Of a stretch of 35,269 nucleotides of DNA, positions 25,385 to 33,316 are shown one piece after another. Position 1 is the first letter of the stretch, and each line of letters starts with the position of its first letter. The DNA is from Bacillota bacterium (GTDB lineage Bacteria > Bacillota > Sulfobacillia > Symbiobacteriales > Symbiobacteriaceae): NCBI GenBank assembly GCA_023623185.1, contig JAMNXV010000059.1:1-35269 (forward strand), given 5' to 3'. The notes under the pieces are model-generated. The model saw only the letters and a list, made by a program, of their open reading frames with translations, did no database searches and was not told where the DNA came from. Made by a program: the position numbers and the translations under genes.

Positions 25385-25741
25385 TCACGCTGTGAACGCA
25401 CCCTTGATCAAACGGCAGCGCAGGCGCCCGTCGGGCCCGGGCTCCACCGACACCACATCGAAGCGGCAGGGCGGCGGCTCGCCGCCCAGGCGCGCCAGAT
25501 AGAGCGACGCCAGCCGGATCAGCCGCCGCTGCTTCGCAACGGTCACCGCCTCGCCCGGCGACCCGAACCCGCGACCCCGCCGGGTCTTCACCTCCACAAA
25601 GACCAGCACGCCCCCATCCCGGGCGACCAGATCGATCTCGCCCGCGCGGAAGCGCACATTGCGCGCGATGATGCGGTACCCCAGTGACCTGAGGAACTCC
25701 GCGGCTGCCTGCTCGCCTGCCTCGCCGATGCGGCGGTTCAC
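25385..25741 (-). CDS. YraN/UPF0102 family protein, predicted endonuclease fold
   Basis: A 118 aa protein with the family pattern GEAGEQAAAEFLRSLGYRIIARNVRFRAGEIDLVARDGGVLVFVEVKTRR: the E..D..EVK arrangement is a Holliday-junction-resolvase-like/restriction-endonuclease fold with likely catalytic Asp, Glu and Lys. Its biological role is not established. GTG start directly abuts the rnhB stop (TAG-GTG) with GGAGG five bases upstream, so translation is coupled to rnhB, the neighbour it has in many Firmicutes. Confidence 0.94.
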   Translation of the reverse strand: MNRRIGEAGEQAAAEFLRSLGYRIIARNVRFRAGEIDLVARDGGVLVFVEVKTRRGRGFGSPGEAVTVAKQRRLIRLASLYLARLGGEPPPCRFDVVSVEPGPDGRLRCRLIKGAFTA

Positions 25742-26551
25742 CTAGCCCTCCGTGAACAGCAGCGCCGCGCCTGCCGGCGTGCCGTCAGAGGGCTTCCGGT
25801 GAATCGGGCAGGGGCCGTACCGCTCCAGCGCCAGCCGGTGCTCAGCGGTGCCGTAGCCCTTGTGCTGGGCAAAGCCGTAGGCGGGATACTTTGCGTCCAT
25901 CTCCACCATGTACTCGTCACGCACCACCTTGGCCACCACCGCCGCCGCCGCGATGGAGCAGGAGAGCGTGTCTCCGCCCACCACGGGCACCTGCGGCTGC
26001 GTGACGCCCGGCAGATGCACGCCGTCGATGAGCAGGTAATCCGGCGTGACGGGCAGGTCGTTGACCGCCTTCATGAAGGCCTTGTAGGTGGCCACCACCA
26101 CGCTGGCCTCGTCGAGGCCTTCGGGCTGCACCAGGCCGACCCCCACCGCCACAGCCACCTCGCCGATGCGCTTGTAGAGCTCCATCCGCCTCCGGCCGGA
26201 AAGGCGCTTCGCCTCCTCAATGCCGGGCAGCTCCACCTCCCCGGGAAGGATGACGGCGGCCGCCACCACGGGTCCGGCCAGCGGCCCCCGGCCCACCTCA
26301 TCCAGCCCTGCGACGTGGCGGTAGCCCATGGACCAGAGCTGCCGCTCATAGCTGTACATCCGCTGGAGCACAGCGCGCTGCCGCTCCCGCTCCTTCAGGT
26401 AGGTCTGACACTGCCGTACCAGCCGTTGGGCACCCTCACGGGGATCGTCCTGCAGCGCTGCAATGACCTCAGGGTAAATGTCGGGTCCCTGCTCTGCGAT
26501 CAGTGCTTGTAGGCGCTTCAAGCTCATCCGCTTCAGGATGATTCGTCTCAC
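25742..26551 (-). CDS. rnhB: Ribonuclease HII
   Basis: Removes ribonucleotides and RNA primers from DNA. Seen: [21 protein letters not shown] with the catalytic Asp-Glu pair, [26 protein letters not shown] and [14 protein letters not shown]. About 75 residues precede the catalytic domain, as in the Bacillus enzyme. GTG 26551 follows GGGGGTG at good spacing; the open frame extends to 26605. One oddity: the usual DSKKLS block reads EEAKRLS (Lys kept, Asp-Ser replaced). Gene order rbgA-rnhB-yraN is normal. Confidence 0.96.
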   Translation of the reverse strand: MRRIILKRMSLKRLQALIAEQGPDIYPEVIAALQDDPREGAQRLVRQCQTYLKERERQRAVLQRMYSYERQLWSMGYRHVAGLDEVGRGPLAGPVVAAAVILPGEVELPGIEEAKRLSGRRRMELYKRIGEVAVAVGVGLVQPEGLDEASVVVATYKAFMKAVNDLPVTPDYLLIDGVHLPGVTQPQVPVVGGDTLSCSIAAAAVVAKVVRDEYMVEMDAKYPAYGFAQHKGYGTAEHRLALERYGPCPIHRKPSDGTPAGAALLFTEG

Positions 26552-26718
26552 CTGTACACCCCCACCCTCTTTAGAGGCCAGGTTGCGGTCCCGCCTGATC
26601 CACACCCTTTAGGCCTTCAGCACAGTTAAGCCGTGCATGTGAGTTCGGCGGTCTGTGAGAAAAATCCTCCTGTAGGCATAAAGAGCAGTGGGGATTTCAT
26701 CATATACACACAATAGTG

Positions 26719-27597
26719 TCAGTGAGCAGGGTCATTGGTCCGTGGCGGGTCCTCGGGCCACTGCAGCGTCACACGCCCGAGGCGCCCCTCCCGGAACTCG
26801 CGCAACACCAGCTGGGCCGCCGCATCCAGGTCGACCTGGTCGCCCGCGCGCAGGAGCCCCCGGAAGCGGCCGATCGCCTCCAGGTTCACGATGGTTTCCG
26901 GATCCAGGCGGGTCAGCCCGTAGCGCTCCGCGATCGCGGGTCCCAGCGGCTCCCAGACGAGCGCGAGCAGGTGGCCCGCCACCTCCCGCTGGTCGAAGAC
27001 CTCGTCCTTGATCGCCCCGGTGGCTGCCAGCAAGATGCCGTCCCGCTGGTCCTCGAACTTGGGGACGAGGATCCCCGGCATGTCCAGCAGTTCCACATCC
27101 GCGCCGATGCGGACCCACTGCTTCCCGCGGGTCACCCCGGGGCGGTCGCCCACCGGCGCCCGCCGGGCTCCGGCCAGCCGGTTGATCGCCGACGACTTGC
27201 CCACGTTGGGGATGCCGACCGCCATGACCCGCGCCGGCCTGGGCTTGCGGCCCTTCGCCGTCCAGGCCCGCAGCACGGGTGCGAAGGCGCGCCGGATCGC
27301 GGCCAGCACCTCCCTGGCGCCGGCCCCCTTCACCGCGTCCAACGCGACGGCAGGCCGGCCCGGCTCGTTCAGCCGCTGCACCCACGCGCGGGTCGCATCG
27401 GGATCGGCCAGGTCGGCCTTGTTGAGGATGAGCACCTGCGGCTTGTGCGCCACCAGGGCCATCAGATCCGGGTTCCGGCTGGCCAGCGGGCACCGGGCGT
27501 CGACGATCTCCAGCACCACGTCCACCAGCGGCGCGTTCTCCCGCAGGATGCGGCGGGCCTTCGCCATGTGGCCCGGAAACCACTGAATCACCGGCAC
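26719..27597 (-). CDS. rbgA: Ribosome biogenesis GTPase RbgA (YlqF)
   Basis: Circularly permuted GTPase needed for late 50S assembly. The motif order is G4 before G1: NKAD (59-62), then GIPNVGKSS (G1, 128-136) and DMPG (G3, 172-175), with GVTRGKQW as the G2 region. The N-terminus IQWFPGHMAKARR is the family hallmark and the C-terminal ANTAR-like helical domain follows from about residue 200. GTG start at 27597 with GGGAGGG upstream. Lies 13 bp after lepB; in Bacillus it directly follows rplS. Confidence 0.97.
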   Translation of the reverse strand: MPVIQWFPGHMAKARRILRENAPLVDVVLEIVDARCPLASRNPDLMALVAHKPQVLILNKADLADPDATRAWVQRLNEPGRPAVALDAVKGAGAREVLAAIRRAFAPVLRAWTAKGRKPRPARVMAVGIPNVGKSSAINRLAGARRAPVGDRPGVTRGKQWVRIGADVELLDMPGILVPKFEDQRDGILLAATGAIKDEVFDQREVAGHLLALVWEPLGPAIAERYGLTRLDPETIVNLEAIGRFRGLLRAGDQVDLDAAAQLVLREFREGRLGRVTLQWPEDPPRTNDPAH

Positions 27598-27610
27598 GGC
27601 GCTCCCTCCC

Positions 27611-28180
27611 TTACCAGCGCCCTTCGGGTGCCGGTGGGGCGAGGGCGCTGATCTCGGTAAGCGGCCAGATGCGCGCGACGGCCAGGCCCCGGATGTGGCT
27701 GAGCGGAACCTCGCCGAAATAGCGGCTGTCCTCGCTGTTGGACCGGTTGTCGCCGAGCACGAAGACCGAGTCCGGCGGGACCACCCGCGGGCCGTAGTCT
27801 CCGGCGCTCAGCCGCACCGTGGGAACCTCGGGAAACGGGGCACCGTTTACATACACCTCGCCGCCGCGCATCTCCACGGTATCCCCGGCCACAGCCACGA
27901 CCCGCTTTATGAAATCGCGCTCAGGCTGACGCGGGTACTTGAAGACGATGATGTCGCCGGGCTGGGGCTCCCGCACGACCTTGTAGACGAACTTGTTCAC
28001 CAGGACGCGCTCCCGATCGTACAGGGTGTTGGTCATCGAGCTTCCTGAGACCTGGTACACCTCCACGACGAAGGTGCGAATCAGGAACGCGAAGATCAGG
28101 GCCAGGACCAGGGTCTCCAACACCTCGCGCAGGGGCGACTTCCGCTTGACGGCCGGTCTCTCATCCGAGACGTCTGCCAT
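27611..28180 (-). CDS. lepB: Signal peptidase I
   Basis: Membrane-anchored serine protease that removes signal peptides on the outer face. One transmembrane helix at about residues 20-40 (LETLVLALIFAFLIRTFVV), catalytic Ser48 in VSGSSMTNTL, Lys92 in FIKRVVAVAGD, and the C-terminal GDNRSNSEDSRYFG box. 189 aa is standard for the Gram-positive type. In box B the usual SMxPTL is SMTNTL. ATG 28180 has AGGAGAGG upstream; the longer open frame lacks this. It is inserted between rplS and rbgA. Confidence 0.95.
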   Translation of the reverse strand: MADVSDERPAVKRKSPLREVLETLVLALIFAFLIRTFVVEVYQVSGSSMTNTLYDRERVLVNKFVYKVVREPQPGDIIVFKYPRQPERDFIKRVVAVAGDTVEMRGGEVYVNGAPFPEVPTVRLSAGDYGPRVVPPDSVFVLGDNRSNSEDSRYFGEVPLSHIRGLAVARIWPLTEISALAPPAPEGRW

Positions 28181-28259
28181 CCAGCCTCTCCTCCCCGCTC
28201 CACTCCGATGTCCCGGCGCGGGCCTCTTCCCCGCAGCCGGTTTCCGGGGCATAGTGCAA

Positions 28260-28296
28260 CGCTCCGCTCAACCCGGCAAGGGAGTCGAGCGGAGCG
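28260..28296 (-). terminator. Hairpin between rplS and lepB
   Basis: Perfect 10-bp stem CGCTCCGCTC / GAGCGGAGCG (28296-28287 with 28269-28260, 17-base loop), 20 bases after the rplS stop, followed by TTGCAC. Likely a partial terminator reducing lepB expression relative to rplS. Confidence 0.5.
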
Positions 28297-28316
28297 ACCA
28301 GATACCGAACTCGATG

Positions 28317-28682
28317 TTAGGCATTCTCCGGCCGGACGAACCGCCGCTCCCGGATGCGGGCGGCCTTGCCGACCCGTTCCCGCAGGTAGTAGAGCTTGGC
28401 CCGCCGGACCACACCGCGGCGCACCACCTCAATCGAGGCCAGCCGCGGGCTGTGCACGGGGAACGTGCGCTCGACGCCGACGCCGTAGGAGACGCGCCGG
28501 ACCGTGAAGGTCTCGTTGATTCCCGAGCCCTGCCGCTTGATGACCACGCCCTCGAAGGCCTGGATGCGCTCACGGTTGCCCTCCACGACCTTCACGTTCA
28601 CCCGGACGGTGTCGCCGGGCCGGAAGACGGGAATATCATCGCGCAGGTACTCGCGCTCGATCTCGCGGATAACGTTGGACAT
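28317..28682 (-). CDS. rplS: 50S ribosomal protein L19
   Basis: 121 aa subunit-interface protein of the 50S. Seen: [52 protein letters not shown] and [18 protein letters not shown], all standard L19 segments. ATG with AAGGGGTG upstream. Own sigma-A promoter at 28772-28800, giving a leader of about 83 bases, in addition to possible read-through from trmD. Confidence 0.98.
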   Translation of the reverse strand: MSNVIREIEREYLRDDIPVFRPGDTVRVNVKVVEGNRERIQAFEGVVIKRQGSGINETFTVRRVSYGVGVERTFPVHSPRLASIEVVRRGVVRRAKLYYLRERVGKAARIRERRFVRPENA

Positions 28683-28765
28683 GATTTCACCCCTTGTACG
28701 AGACGTTCATGCCGGCGCTTCCGAGCGTGCAAGCCGTCCGGCAGCGGACCGTCCGTGATCACACG
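28683..28765 (-). promoter_or_regulatory. Structured rplS leader, possible L19 autoregulation site
   Basis: The predicted leader contains short hairpins CGTG-TGAT-CACG, GTCCG-CTGC-CGGAC and CGCT-CGGA-AGCG in succession. L19 leaders are known in Firmicutes, but I cannot confirm the conserved core by eye. Proposed from location and pairing only. Confidence 0.3.
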
Positions 28766-28771
28766 AAAACC

Positions 28772-28800
28772 ATTATACCAAGGCGGATGACGGGTGGCAA
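28772..28800 (-). promoter_or_regulatory. Sigma-A promoter of rplS
   Basis: TTGCCA (28800-28795), 17-bp spacer, perfect TATAAT (28777-28772). The -35 box begins 2 bases after the trmD stop codon. Confidence 0.9.
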
Positions 28801-28802
28801 TA

Positions 28803-29546
28803 TCAACGCTGCCCAGTTCGCCACGACTCCACCAGACGCCGCTCCTCGGGCGTGAGATCGGCGGTCTCCAGCAGGTCGGGCCGCCGCTCAAAGGTGCGGC
28901 GCAGGGCCTGCTCCCGCCGCCAGCGGGCGATGGCGCCGTGGTTGCCCGACGTGAGGATCTCCGGCACGCGCATCCCCTCGAACTCGACGGGGCGCGTGTA
29001 CTGCGGCCCCTCCAGGAGGCCCGAACTGTGCGACTCGGCCACGCTGGACTCCAGATCGCCCAGCACGCCCGGAATGAGCCGGGCCACCGCCTCCACCACC
29101 ACCAGGGCCGCCACCTCGCCGCCCATCAGCACGTAGTCGCCGATGGAGAGTTCATCGGTGGCGATGGCGCGTATGCGCTCGTCGAACCCCTCATATCTTC
29201 CGCAGATCAGGATCAGGTGATCCTCCTCTGCCAGTTCCTCCGCACAGCGCTGGTCGAAGCGGCGCCCCTGCGGATCCATGAGGATGACGCGCGGCGGCCT
29301 GGCGCCTGCGGGTGCCCTTCCCGCCGCCCACCGCACTGCGGCGAAGACCGGCTCCGGCTTCATCAGGAGGCCGGCGCCGCCGCCGTAGGGGTAGTCGTCG
29401 GTCTGCTGGTGCTTGTTCAGGGCGAAATCCCGGATGTTGACCACCCGCAGGTCGATGATCCCCGCCTCGTTGGCCCGGCCGAGGATCGACTCCCGGAAGA
29501 CCGGCGCCACGATGGCCGGGTGGATCGTCAGGATCTGCATCAGCAT
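28803..29546 (-). CDS. trmD: tRNA (guanine-37-N1)-methyltransferase
   Basis: SPOUT-class methyltransferase making m1G37 to prevent frameshifting. Seen: [13 protein letters not shown], the trefoil-knot SAM site [13 protein letters not shown] and [30 protein letters not shown], and [16 protein letters not shown]. 247 aa is standard. ATG 29546 follows GGAGG by nine bases; a second ATG two codons in is an alternative. Four bp after rimM, consistent with the S16-RimM-TrmD-L19 operon. Confidence 0.98.
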   Translation of the reverse strand: MLMQILTIHPAIVAPVFRESILGRANEAGIIDLRVVNIRDFALNKHQQTDDYPYGGGAGLLMKPEPVFAAVRWAAGRAPAGARPPRVILMDPQGRRFDQRCAEELAEEDHLILICGRYEGFDERIRAIATDELSIGDYVLMGGEVAALVVVEAVARLIPGVLGDLESSVAESHSSGLLEGPQYTRPVEFEGMRVPEILTSGNHGAIARWRREQALRRTFERRPDLLETADLTPEERRLVESWRTGQR

Positions 29547-29550
29547 CGGG

Positions 29551-30075
29551 CTAGTCCTCCAGCAGGCCGGGGATCGGGTTGATGACCATGCGGCCGGCTT
29601 CCAGGTCGACCTCCCTGACGAACTGGCGCACCGCCGGAACCATGTAGCGCTTTCCCGGCGCTGTCTCCACCACGTACAGGTCGTGGACCGGGATGTTGTG
29701 GTCCACCTCCACCACCCGCCCGAGGAAGGTCCCGTTCGGGTCCACCACGTCGATGCCGATCAGGTCGAAGTCGTAGTAGTAGCCGTCGGGCAGGGGATGG
29801 GCCTCGGCGCGCGGGACCAGGAGGTTCACCCCGCGCAGGCGCTCGGCCGCAGTGCGGTCGGTGATCCCCTCCAGCTCCAGGATGACCAGGTTCTTCACGA
29901 AGCCGCGGAACCTGACCCCGACCGGGCGGTCAGGGTCATCCAGGAACACCCGCCGCAGGGTGGTGAACCGCTCGGGGAAGTCGGTGGTCGGGTAAACCCG
30001 CACCGCTCCCCGCACCCCATGGGGGGCGGTCACCTGCCCGATCCGGATCAGGTCCGGCCTGGACCGACCGGCCAC
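29551..30075 (-). CDS. rimM: 16S rRNA processing protein RimM
   Basis: Binds S19 and assists 30S head maturation. 174 aa with the N-terminal RimM domain ([39 protein letters not shown]) and the C-terminal PRC-barrel ([26 protein letters not shown]). GTG start shares one base with the ylqD stop, with a GGGGTGAGG region upstream. Gene order and sequence leave little doubt. Confidence 0.97.
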   Translation of the reverse strand: MAGRSRPDLIRIGQVTAPHGVRGAVRVYPTTDFPERFTTLRRVFLDDPDRPVGVRFRGFVKNLVILELEGITDRTAAERLRGVNLLVPRAEAHPLPDGYYYDFDLIGIDVVDPNGTFLGRVVEVDHNIPVHDLYVVETAPGKRYMVPAVRQFVREVDLEAGRMVINPIPGLLED

Positions 30076-30482
30076 TACACCTCACCCCGAATCTCGATCA
30101 CCTTTCCGTCTTCCACGACGATCTCGGCCTTCATCAGGGCCTCCAGGTCATCGCCCACCTTCAGCGTGGCCGAGGCCTGAACGGTGCCTTGCACCACCTC
30201 GGCCCCCAGCGGCAGGGACTGAACGCGGTTGATCTCCTCCTGAAGCTGCGCCTTCTTCTCGGCGCGCACCGCCCGCTCCTGCTCCACCAGCTGGCGCAGC
30301 TGCATCTGCTGCTGCGGGCTGATCGTGGCCGTGAGCTGGGCGCGCTTCACCTGGCTCTCCAGTTCCGCCATCTCGTTGTCCAGCTGCTGAATCGCCGCGT
30401 TCAGCTCCGCGGTCAGCCGGGCCTTCAGGTTCTCGGTCACCCGGGCCTTGATCGTCACGGGACGCACAATCTGAAGACTCAT
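30075..30482 (-). CDS. ylqD: YlqD family protein
   Basis: A 135 aa protein of unknown biochemical function, conserved in Firmicutes between the KH-domain gene and rimM. It begins LQIVRPVTIKARVTENLKARL, has a long coiled coil at residues about 30-85 (EMAELESQVKRAQLTATISPQQQ region) and a C-terminal beta domain (GTVQASATLKVGDDLEAL...IVVEDGKVIEIRG). ATG overlaps the khpA stop by 4 bp, so translation is coupled. Confidence 0.93.
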   Translation of the reverse strand: MSLQIVRPVTIKARVTENLKARLTAELNAAIQQLDNEMAELESQVKRAQLTATISPQQQMQLRQLVEQERAVRAEKKAQLQEEINRVQSLPLGAEVVQGTVQASATLKVGDDLEALMKAEIVVEDGKVIEIRGEV

Positions 30483-30712
30483 GACATGAACTCCACCATT
30501 ACCCGGCGGCCATCCTTCACGGCGGCCGCCTTGACCACCGTGCGAATCGCCTTGGCGACCCGGCCCCGCCGTCCGATCACCTTGCCCATGTCGCTGTCGG
30601 CCACACGGACCTCGAACGTGACGGCGCGGGGAGTCTCCACCGCCGTTATTCTCACCTGGTCAGGATGCTCTACGAGCCCCGTCACCAGGATTTCCACCAG
30701 CCGCTGCAGCAT
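30479..30712 (-). CDS. khpA: KH-domain RNA-binding protein KhpA (YlqC)
   Basis: 77 aa single KH domain with the GxxG loop intact (G47-R-R-G50 in VIGRRGRVAKAIR). KhpA partners with KhpB/EloR in RNA binding and cell-length control in several Firmicutes. AAGGGGG upstream of the ATG. Forms the conserved rpsP-khpA-ylqD-rimM-trmD series. Confidence 0.96.
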   Translation of the reverse strand: MLQRLVEILVTGLVEHPDQVRITAVETPRAVTFEVRVADSDMGKVIGRRGRVAKAIRTVVKAAAVKDGRRVMVEFMS

Positions 30713-30753
30713 GAATCAACGCCCCCTTCTCTGGGGGGGTCGGGTTGGCCCCC

Positions 30754-31020
30754 TTACTTCCTCGCCTCGTCGAACTTCTTCAGCACACCGGCCTTGGAGA
30801 GCAGCGCCCGGGTCGTCTCGGTGGGGGTGGCGCCCTTCATCAGCCAGTTCAGGGCCTTCTCCTCGTCAACCTTCAGGACCACGGGGTTCTTGGTGGGATC
30901 GTAGTAGCCGATCTCCTCCACGAACCGGCCGTCGCGGGGCGAGGTCGCCTCGGTGACCACCAGCCGGTAGAAGGGAGACTTCTTCATCCCCATGCGCTTC
31001 AGGCGGATCTTCAGAGCCAT
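30754..31020 (-). CDS. rpsP: 30S ribosomal protein S16
   Basis: 88 aa protein of the 30S body. Seen: [60 protein letters not shown], diagnostic for S16. ATG 31020 with AGGAGGAATG upstream. It follows ffh after 92 bp with small hairpins and no clear promoter. Confidence 0.98.
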   Translation of the reverse strand: MALKIRLKRMGMKKSPFYRLVVTEATSPRDGRFVEEIGYYDPTKNPVVLKVDEEKALNWLMKGATPTETTRALLSKAGVLKKFDEARK

Positions 31021-31112
31021 CTCGGTTCATTCCTCCTCGAAAATTGCATGCGATATCTATATGTGCACACCTCCGCCCGGGGGGACGGAGATGGGGCACC
31101 GCAAACACCGTG

Positions 31113-32474
31113 CTAGCGCCGGCCGAAGAGGCCGCCGAAGCCGCCGCCGGGCAGCCGGGGCATCTTGCCCCGCTTCATCATCTTCTCCATGCCGCCGAGC
31201 TGCTTCATCATCTTCCGGGCCTGCTCAAACTGCTTGATCAGCCGGTGCACCTCGGCGATGGGCCGGCCGGAGCCCCTGGCAATGCGCTCCCGCCGCCGCA
31301 CGTTGATGATGTCGGGGTTGCGCCGCTCCTTGGGCGTCATGGAAAGGATGATCGCCTCGACGTGCTTCAGTTCCTTCTCGTCGACGTTGATATCCTTCAG
31401 TTGCGCCCCGACGCCGGGGAGCATCTTCAGGATGTCCTGCAGGGGACCCATGCGCTGCAAGGCCCTGAGCTGCTCCAGGAAGTCCTCGAAGTCGAACTGG
31501 GCCTTCAGCATCTTCTTGGCCATCTCTTCAGCCTGCTTCCGGTCCACCTGCTCCTGGGCCTTCTCGATGAGCGTGAGCACGTCGCCCATGCCCAGAATCC
31601 GGGAGGCCATGCGGTCGGGGTGGAAGGGCTCCAGGGCGTCCAGCTTCTCACCGACGCCAACGAACTTGATGGGCCGCCCGGTCACCTCCCGCACCGAGAG
31701 CGCCGCGCCGCCGCGGGTGTCGCCGTCCAGTTTGGTGAGGATCACGCCGTCGATCCCCAGTTTGCCGTGGAAGTGCTCAGCGGTGGTCACCGCGTCCTGG
31801 CCGATCATCGCGTCGAGGACCAGCAGCGTGTCGTGGGGCTTCAGCCGCTCCTTGATCTGCTGCAGCTCTGCCATGAGCTCGTCGTCGATGGTCAGCCGGC
31901 CGGCGGTGTCCACGATGATCACATCCCGCCGCTCCTGCGCCGCGTGCTCCACGGCCCGCGCGGCGATGTCGACCGGGCTCACCTGGTCGCCCTCGGAGTA
32001 GACCGGCACGCCCACCTGGCTGCCCAGGACCTCCAGCTGCTTGATGGCGGCCGGCCGGTAGACGTCGGCCGCCACCAGGAGGGGCTTCTTCCCCTCCTTC
32101 TTCAGCTTCAGGGCCAGCTTGGCCGCATGGGTCGTCTTACCGGCGCCCTGCAGGCCGCAGAGCATGATGATGGTCGGCGGCCGGTCGGCCATGTTCAGGC
32201 CGACGTTCTCGCCGCCCATCAGGGCGACCAGCTCCTCGTAGACGATCTTGATCACCATCTGGGCCGGGTTCAGGGTCTCCAGGACCTCCTGGCCGATGGC
32301 GCGCTCCTTCACCCGGTTGACGAACGACTTGACGACACGGAAGTTGACGTCGGCCTCCAGGAGGGCCAGGCGCACCTCACGGAGCGCCTCATTCACGTCG
32401 GACTCCGTCAGCTTCCCCTTGCCCCGGAGCCGCTTGAAGGCCTCCTGAAGGCGTTCCTGAAGGGATTCAAACAA
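31113..32474 (-). CDS. ffh: Signal recognition particle protein Ffh (SRP54)
   Basis: GTPase that binds 4.5S RNA and signal peptides for co-translational targeting. N domain residues 1-88; G domain with P-loop GLQGAGKTT at about 107-115, DTAGR and TKLDGDTRGG; methionine-rich M domain from about 330 (ERRNPDIINVRRRERIARGSG as the RNA-binding helix-turn-helix, then KMMKQLGGMEKMMKRG). 453 aa is normal. TTG start at 32474, with GGGTGA upstream. Second gene of the ylxM operon. Confidence 0.98.
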   Translation of the reverse strand: MFESLQERLQEAFKRLRGKGKLTESDVNEALREVRLALLEADVNFRVVKSFVNRVKERAIGQEVLETLNPAQMVIKIVYEELVALMGGENVGLNMADRPPTIIMLCGLQGAGKTTHAAKLALKLKKEGKKPLLVAADVYRPAAIKQLEVLGSQVGVPVYSEGDQVSPVDIAARAVEHAAQERRDVIIVDTAGRLTIDDELMAELQQIKERLKPHDTLLVLDAMIGQDAVTTAEHFHGKLGIDGVILTKLDGDTRGGAALSVREVTGRPIKFVGVGEKLDALEPFHPDRMASRILGMGDVLTLIEKAQEQVDRKQAEEMAKKMLKAQFDFEDFLEQLRALQRMGPLQDILKMLPGVGAQLKDINVDEKELKHVEAIILSMTPKERRNPDIINVRRRERIARGSGRPIAEVHRLIKQFEQARKMMKQLGGMEKMMKRGKMPRLPGGGFGGLFGRR

Positions 32475-32514
32475 AGGCTTGTCACCCTCTCCGTGTGGAA
32501 GGATTGGGTCGCGG

Positions 32515-32838
32515 TCACGCTTCCGCCCGCAGCTTTGCCAGGATGCGGCGGGCGGCGCCGAGGTCGGCGCGGTTCAGGGCGTCTTCCAGCTGGTCCAGCA
32601 ACGCCCTGCGCCGGTGGTGCTCCGCGATGAAGCCCAGCCGCTGCTCGTACTCCTGAAGGGCCGCCTCGGACCGGCGGATCAGCTCGTGCACCGCCTGCCG
32701 GCTCACGCCGTCGGCGTCCGCGATCTCCGCCAGCGAGTGATCTTCCAGGTAGTAGGCCCGAACCAGCTCCTGCTGCCGCTCGGTGAGCAGCGGTCCGTAG
32801 AAGTCGAAGAGCAGGGCGATCCGCGACACGTCCTTCAT
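32515..32838 (-). CDS. ylxM: YlxM family SRP-associated DNA-binding-like protein
   Basis: 107 aa helix-turn-helix protein resembling region 4 of sigma factors (LLTERQQELVRAYYLEDHSLAEIADADGVSRQAVHELIRRSEAAL), conserved directly upstream of ffh in Firmicutes (p13/YlxM). In streptococci it stimulates SRP GTPase activity; DNA binding is also conceivable. ATG 32838 with GGAGG ten bases upstream. First gene after the strong promoter at 32909-32937, whose leader holds a perfect inverted repeat. Confidence 0.96.
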   Translation of the reverse strand: MKDVSRIALLFDFYGPLLTERQQELVRAYYLEDHSLAEIADADGVSRQAVHELIRRSEAALQEYEQRLGFIAEHHRRRALLDQLEDALNRADLGAARRILAKLRAEA

Positions 32839-32867
32839 CCGAAACCGCCCTCCCCCGGCGTGATGAT

Positions 32868-32893
32868 GCTGTCAAGGTAATCCCCTTGACAGC
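32868..32893 (-). promoter_or_regulatory. Perfect 10-bp inverted repeat in the ylxM-ffh leader
   Basis: On the minus strand GCTGTCAAGG (32893-32884), 6 bases, CCTTGACAGC (32877-32868). It lies at about +10 to +35 of the predicted transcript. The same decamer CCTTGACAGC also forms the -35 region (32939-32930), giving three copies in 72 bp. Could be an operator for a dimeric regulator or a transcript-stabilising hairpin. Confidence 0.8.
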
Positions 32894-32908
32894 TTCGTCA
32901 CGGGTATG

Positions 32909-32937
32909 AGTATATGGGCTGGGCCGGCCGCTGTCAA
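32909..32937 (-). promoter_or_regulatory. Strong sigma-A promoter of ylxM-ffh-rpsP operon
   Basis: Consensus TTGACA (32937-32932), 17-bp spacer, TATACT (32914-32909). The -35 box contains the stop codon of the MazG-like gene. Expected transcript start near 32902, about 64 bases before the ylxM start. Confidence 0.95.
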
Positions 32938-33269
32938 GGATTTTCGTCTGTCCCTGCACCGCCTTTCCGCTGCCACCGGTCGGCGTCGCGCGACCGGTAC
33001 TTCTCCATGACCCGGCGGAACGCCTCCTCCAGGTCGATGTTCATCTGATTGGCCAGGGCCGCGACGACGAAGAGGATGTCGCCCAGCTCCAGGGCCACAC
33101 CCCCCGTGTCTTCTGTGGGTTTCTTCGTCTTCGGCCCCCAGCGGTGGTTGATCTCCCGGGCCAGCTCGCCCACCTCCTCGGTGAGCCGGGCGAGGTTGGC
33201 CAACGGATCCCAGTAGCCGAAGGGCGCAATCCAGCGGTCGACTTCCCGCTGCAGTTCCCGCAGTTCCAC
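32934..33269 (-). CDS. MazG-like nucleotide pyrophosphohydrolase
   Basis: 111 aa all-alpha NTP pyrophosphatase. The family's EExxE...ExxD metal-binding pattern is intact: E31, E32, E35 (EEVGELAREI) and E61, D64 (ELGDILFVV). Single-domain members of this kind (such as YpjD of Bacillus) hydrolyse non-canonical or excess nucleoside triphosphates. GTG start at 33269. The stop codon TGA is embedded in the TTGACA of the ylxM promoter. It follows the unrecognised 539 aa gene by about 30 bp with a hairpin in between. Confidence 0.92.
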   Translation of the reverse strand: MELRELQREVDRWIAPFGYWDPLANLARLTEEVGELAREINHRWGPKTKKPTEDTGGVALELGDILFVVAALANQMNIDLEEAFRRVMEKYRSRDADRWQRKGGAGTDENP

Positions 33270-33292
33270 TCCTTCACCCCCCTACAGCAGAA

Positions 33293-33316
33293 GCCTGGCT
33301 ACAGGAGCAGCCAGGC
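33293..33316 (-). terminator. Hairpin at the end of the 539 aa gene
   Basis: Eight-bp perfect stem GCCTGGCT / AGCCAGGC (33316-33309 with 33300-33293, 8-base loop) overlapping the stop codon, followed on the minus strand by TTCTGCTGT. Weak intrinsic terminator or partial attenuator before the MazG-like gene. Confidence 0.5.

Noticed and set aside
24384-25388. 334-codon minus-strand frame opposite the SPOCS gene
   Set aside because: The plus-strand frame has a SPOCS domain and a clear ribosome binding site. The minus frame would also run across the yifB promoter region and has no domain.
26552-26718. Riboswitch or promoter upstream of rnhB
   Set aside because: The spacer is AT-richer and contains CAGGAGGATTTTTCTC and a TATGAT-like hexamer, but no matching -35, no conserved riboswitch core and no convincing short ORF could be identified.
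32886-32916. Possible plus-strand promoter using TTGACA of the inverted repeat
   Set aside because: The matching -10 position reads AGTATA, a poor fit, and there is no plus-strand gene downstream; the TTGACA is a by-product of the inverted repeat.
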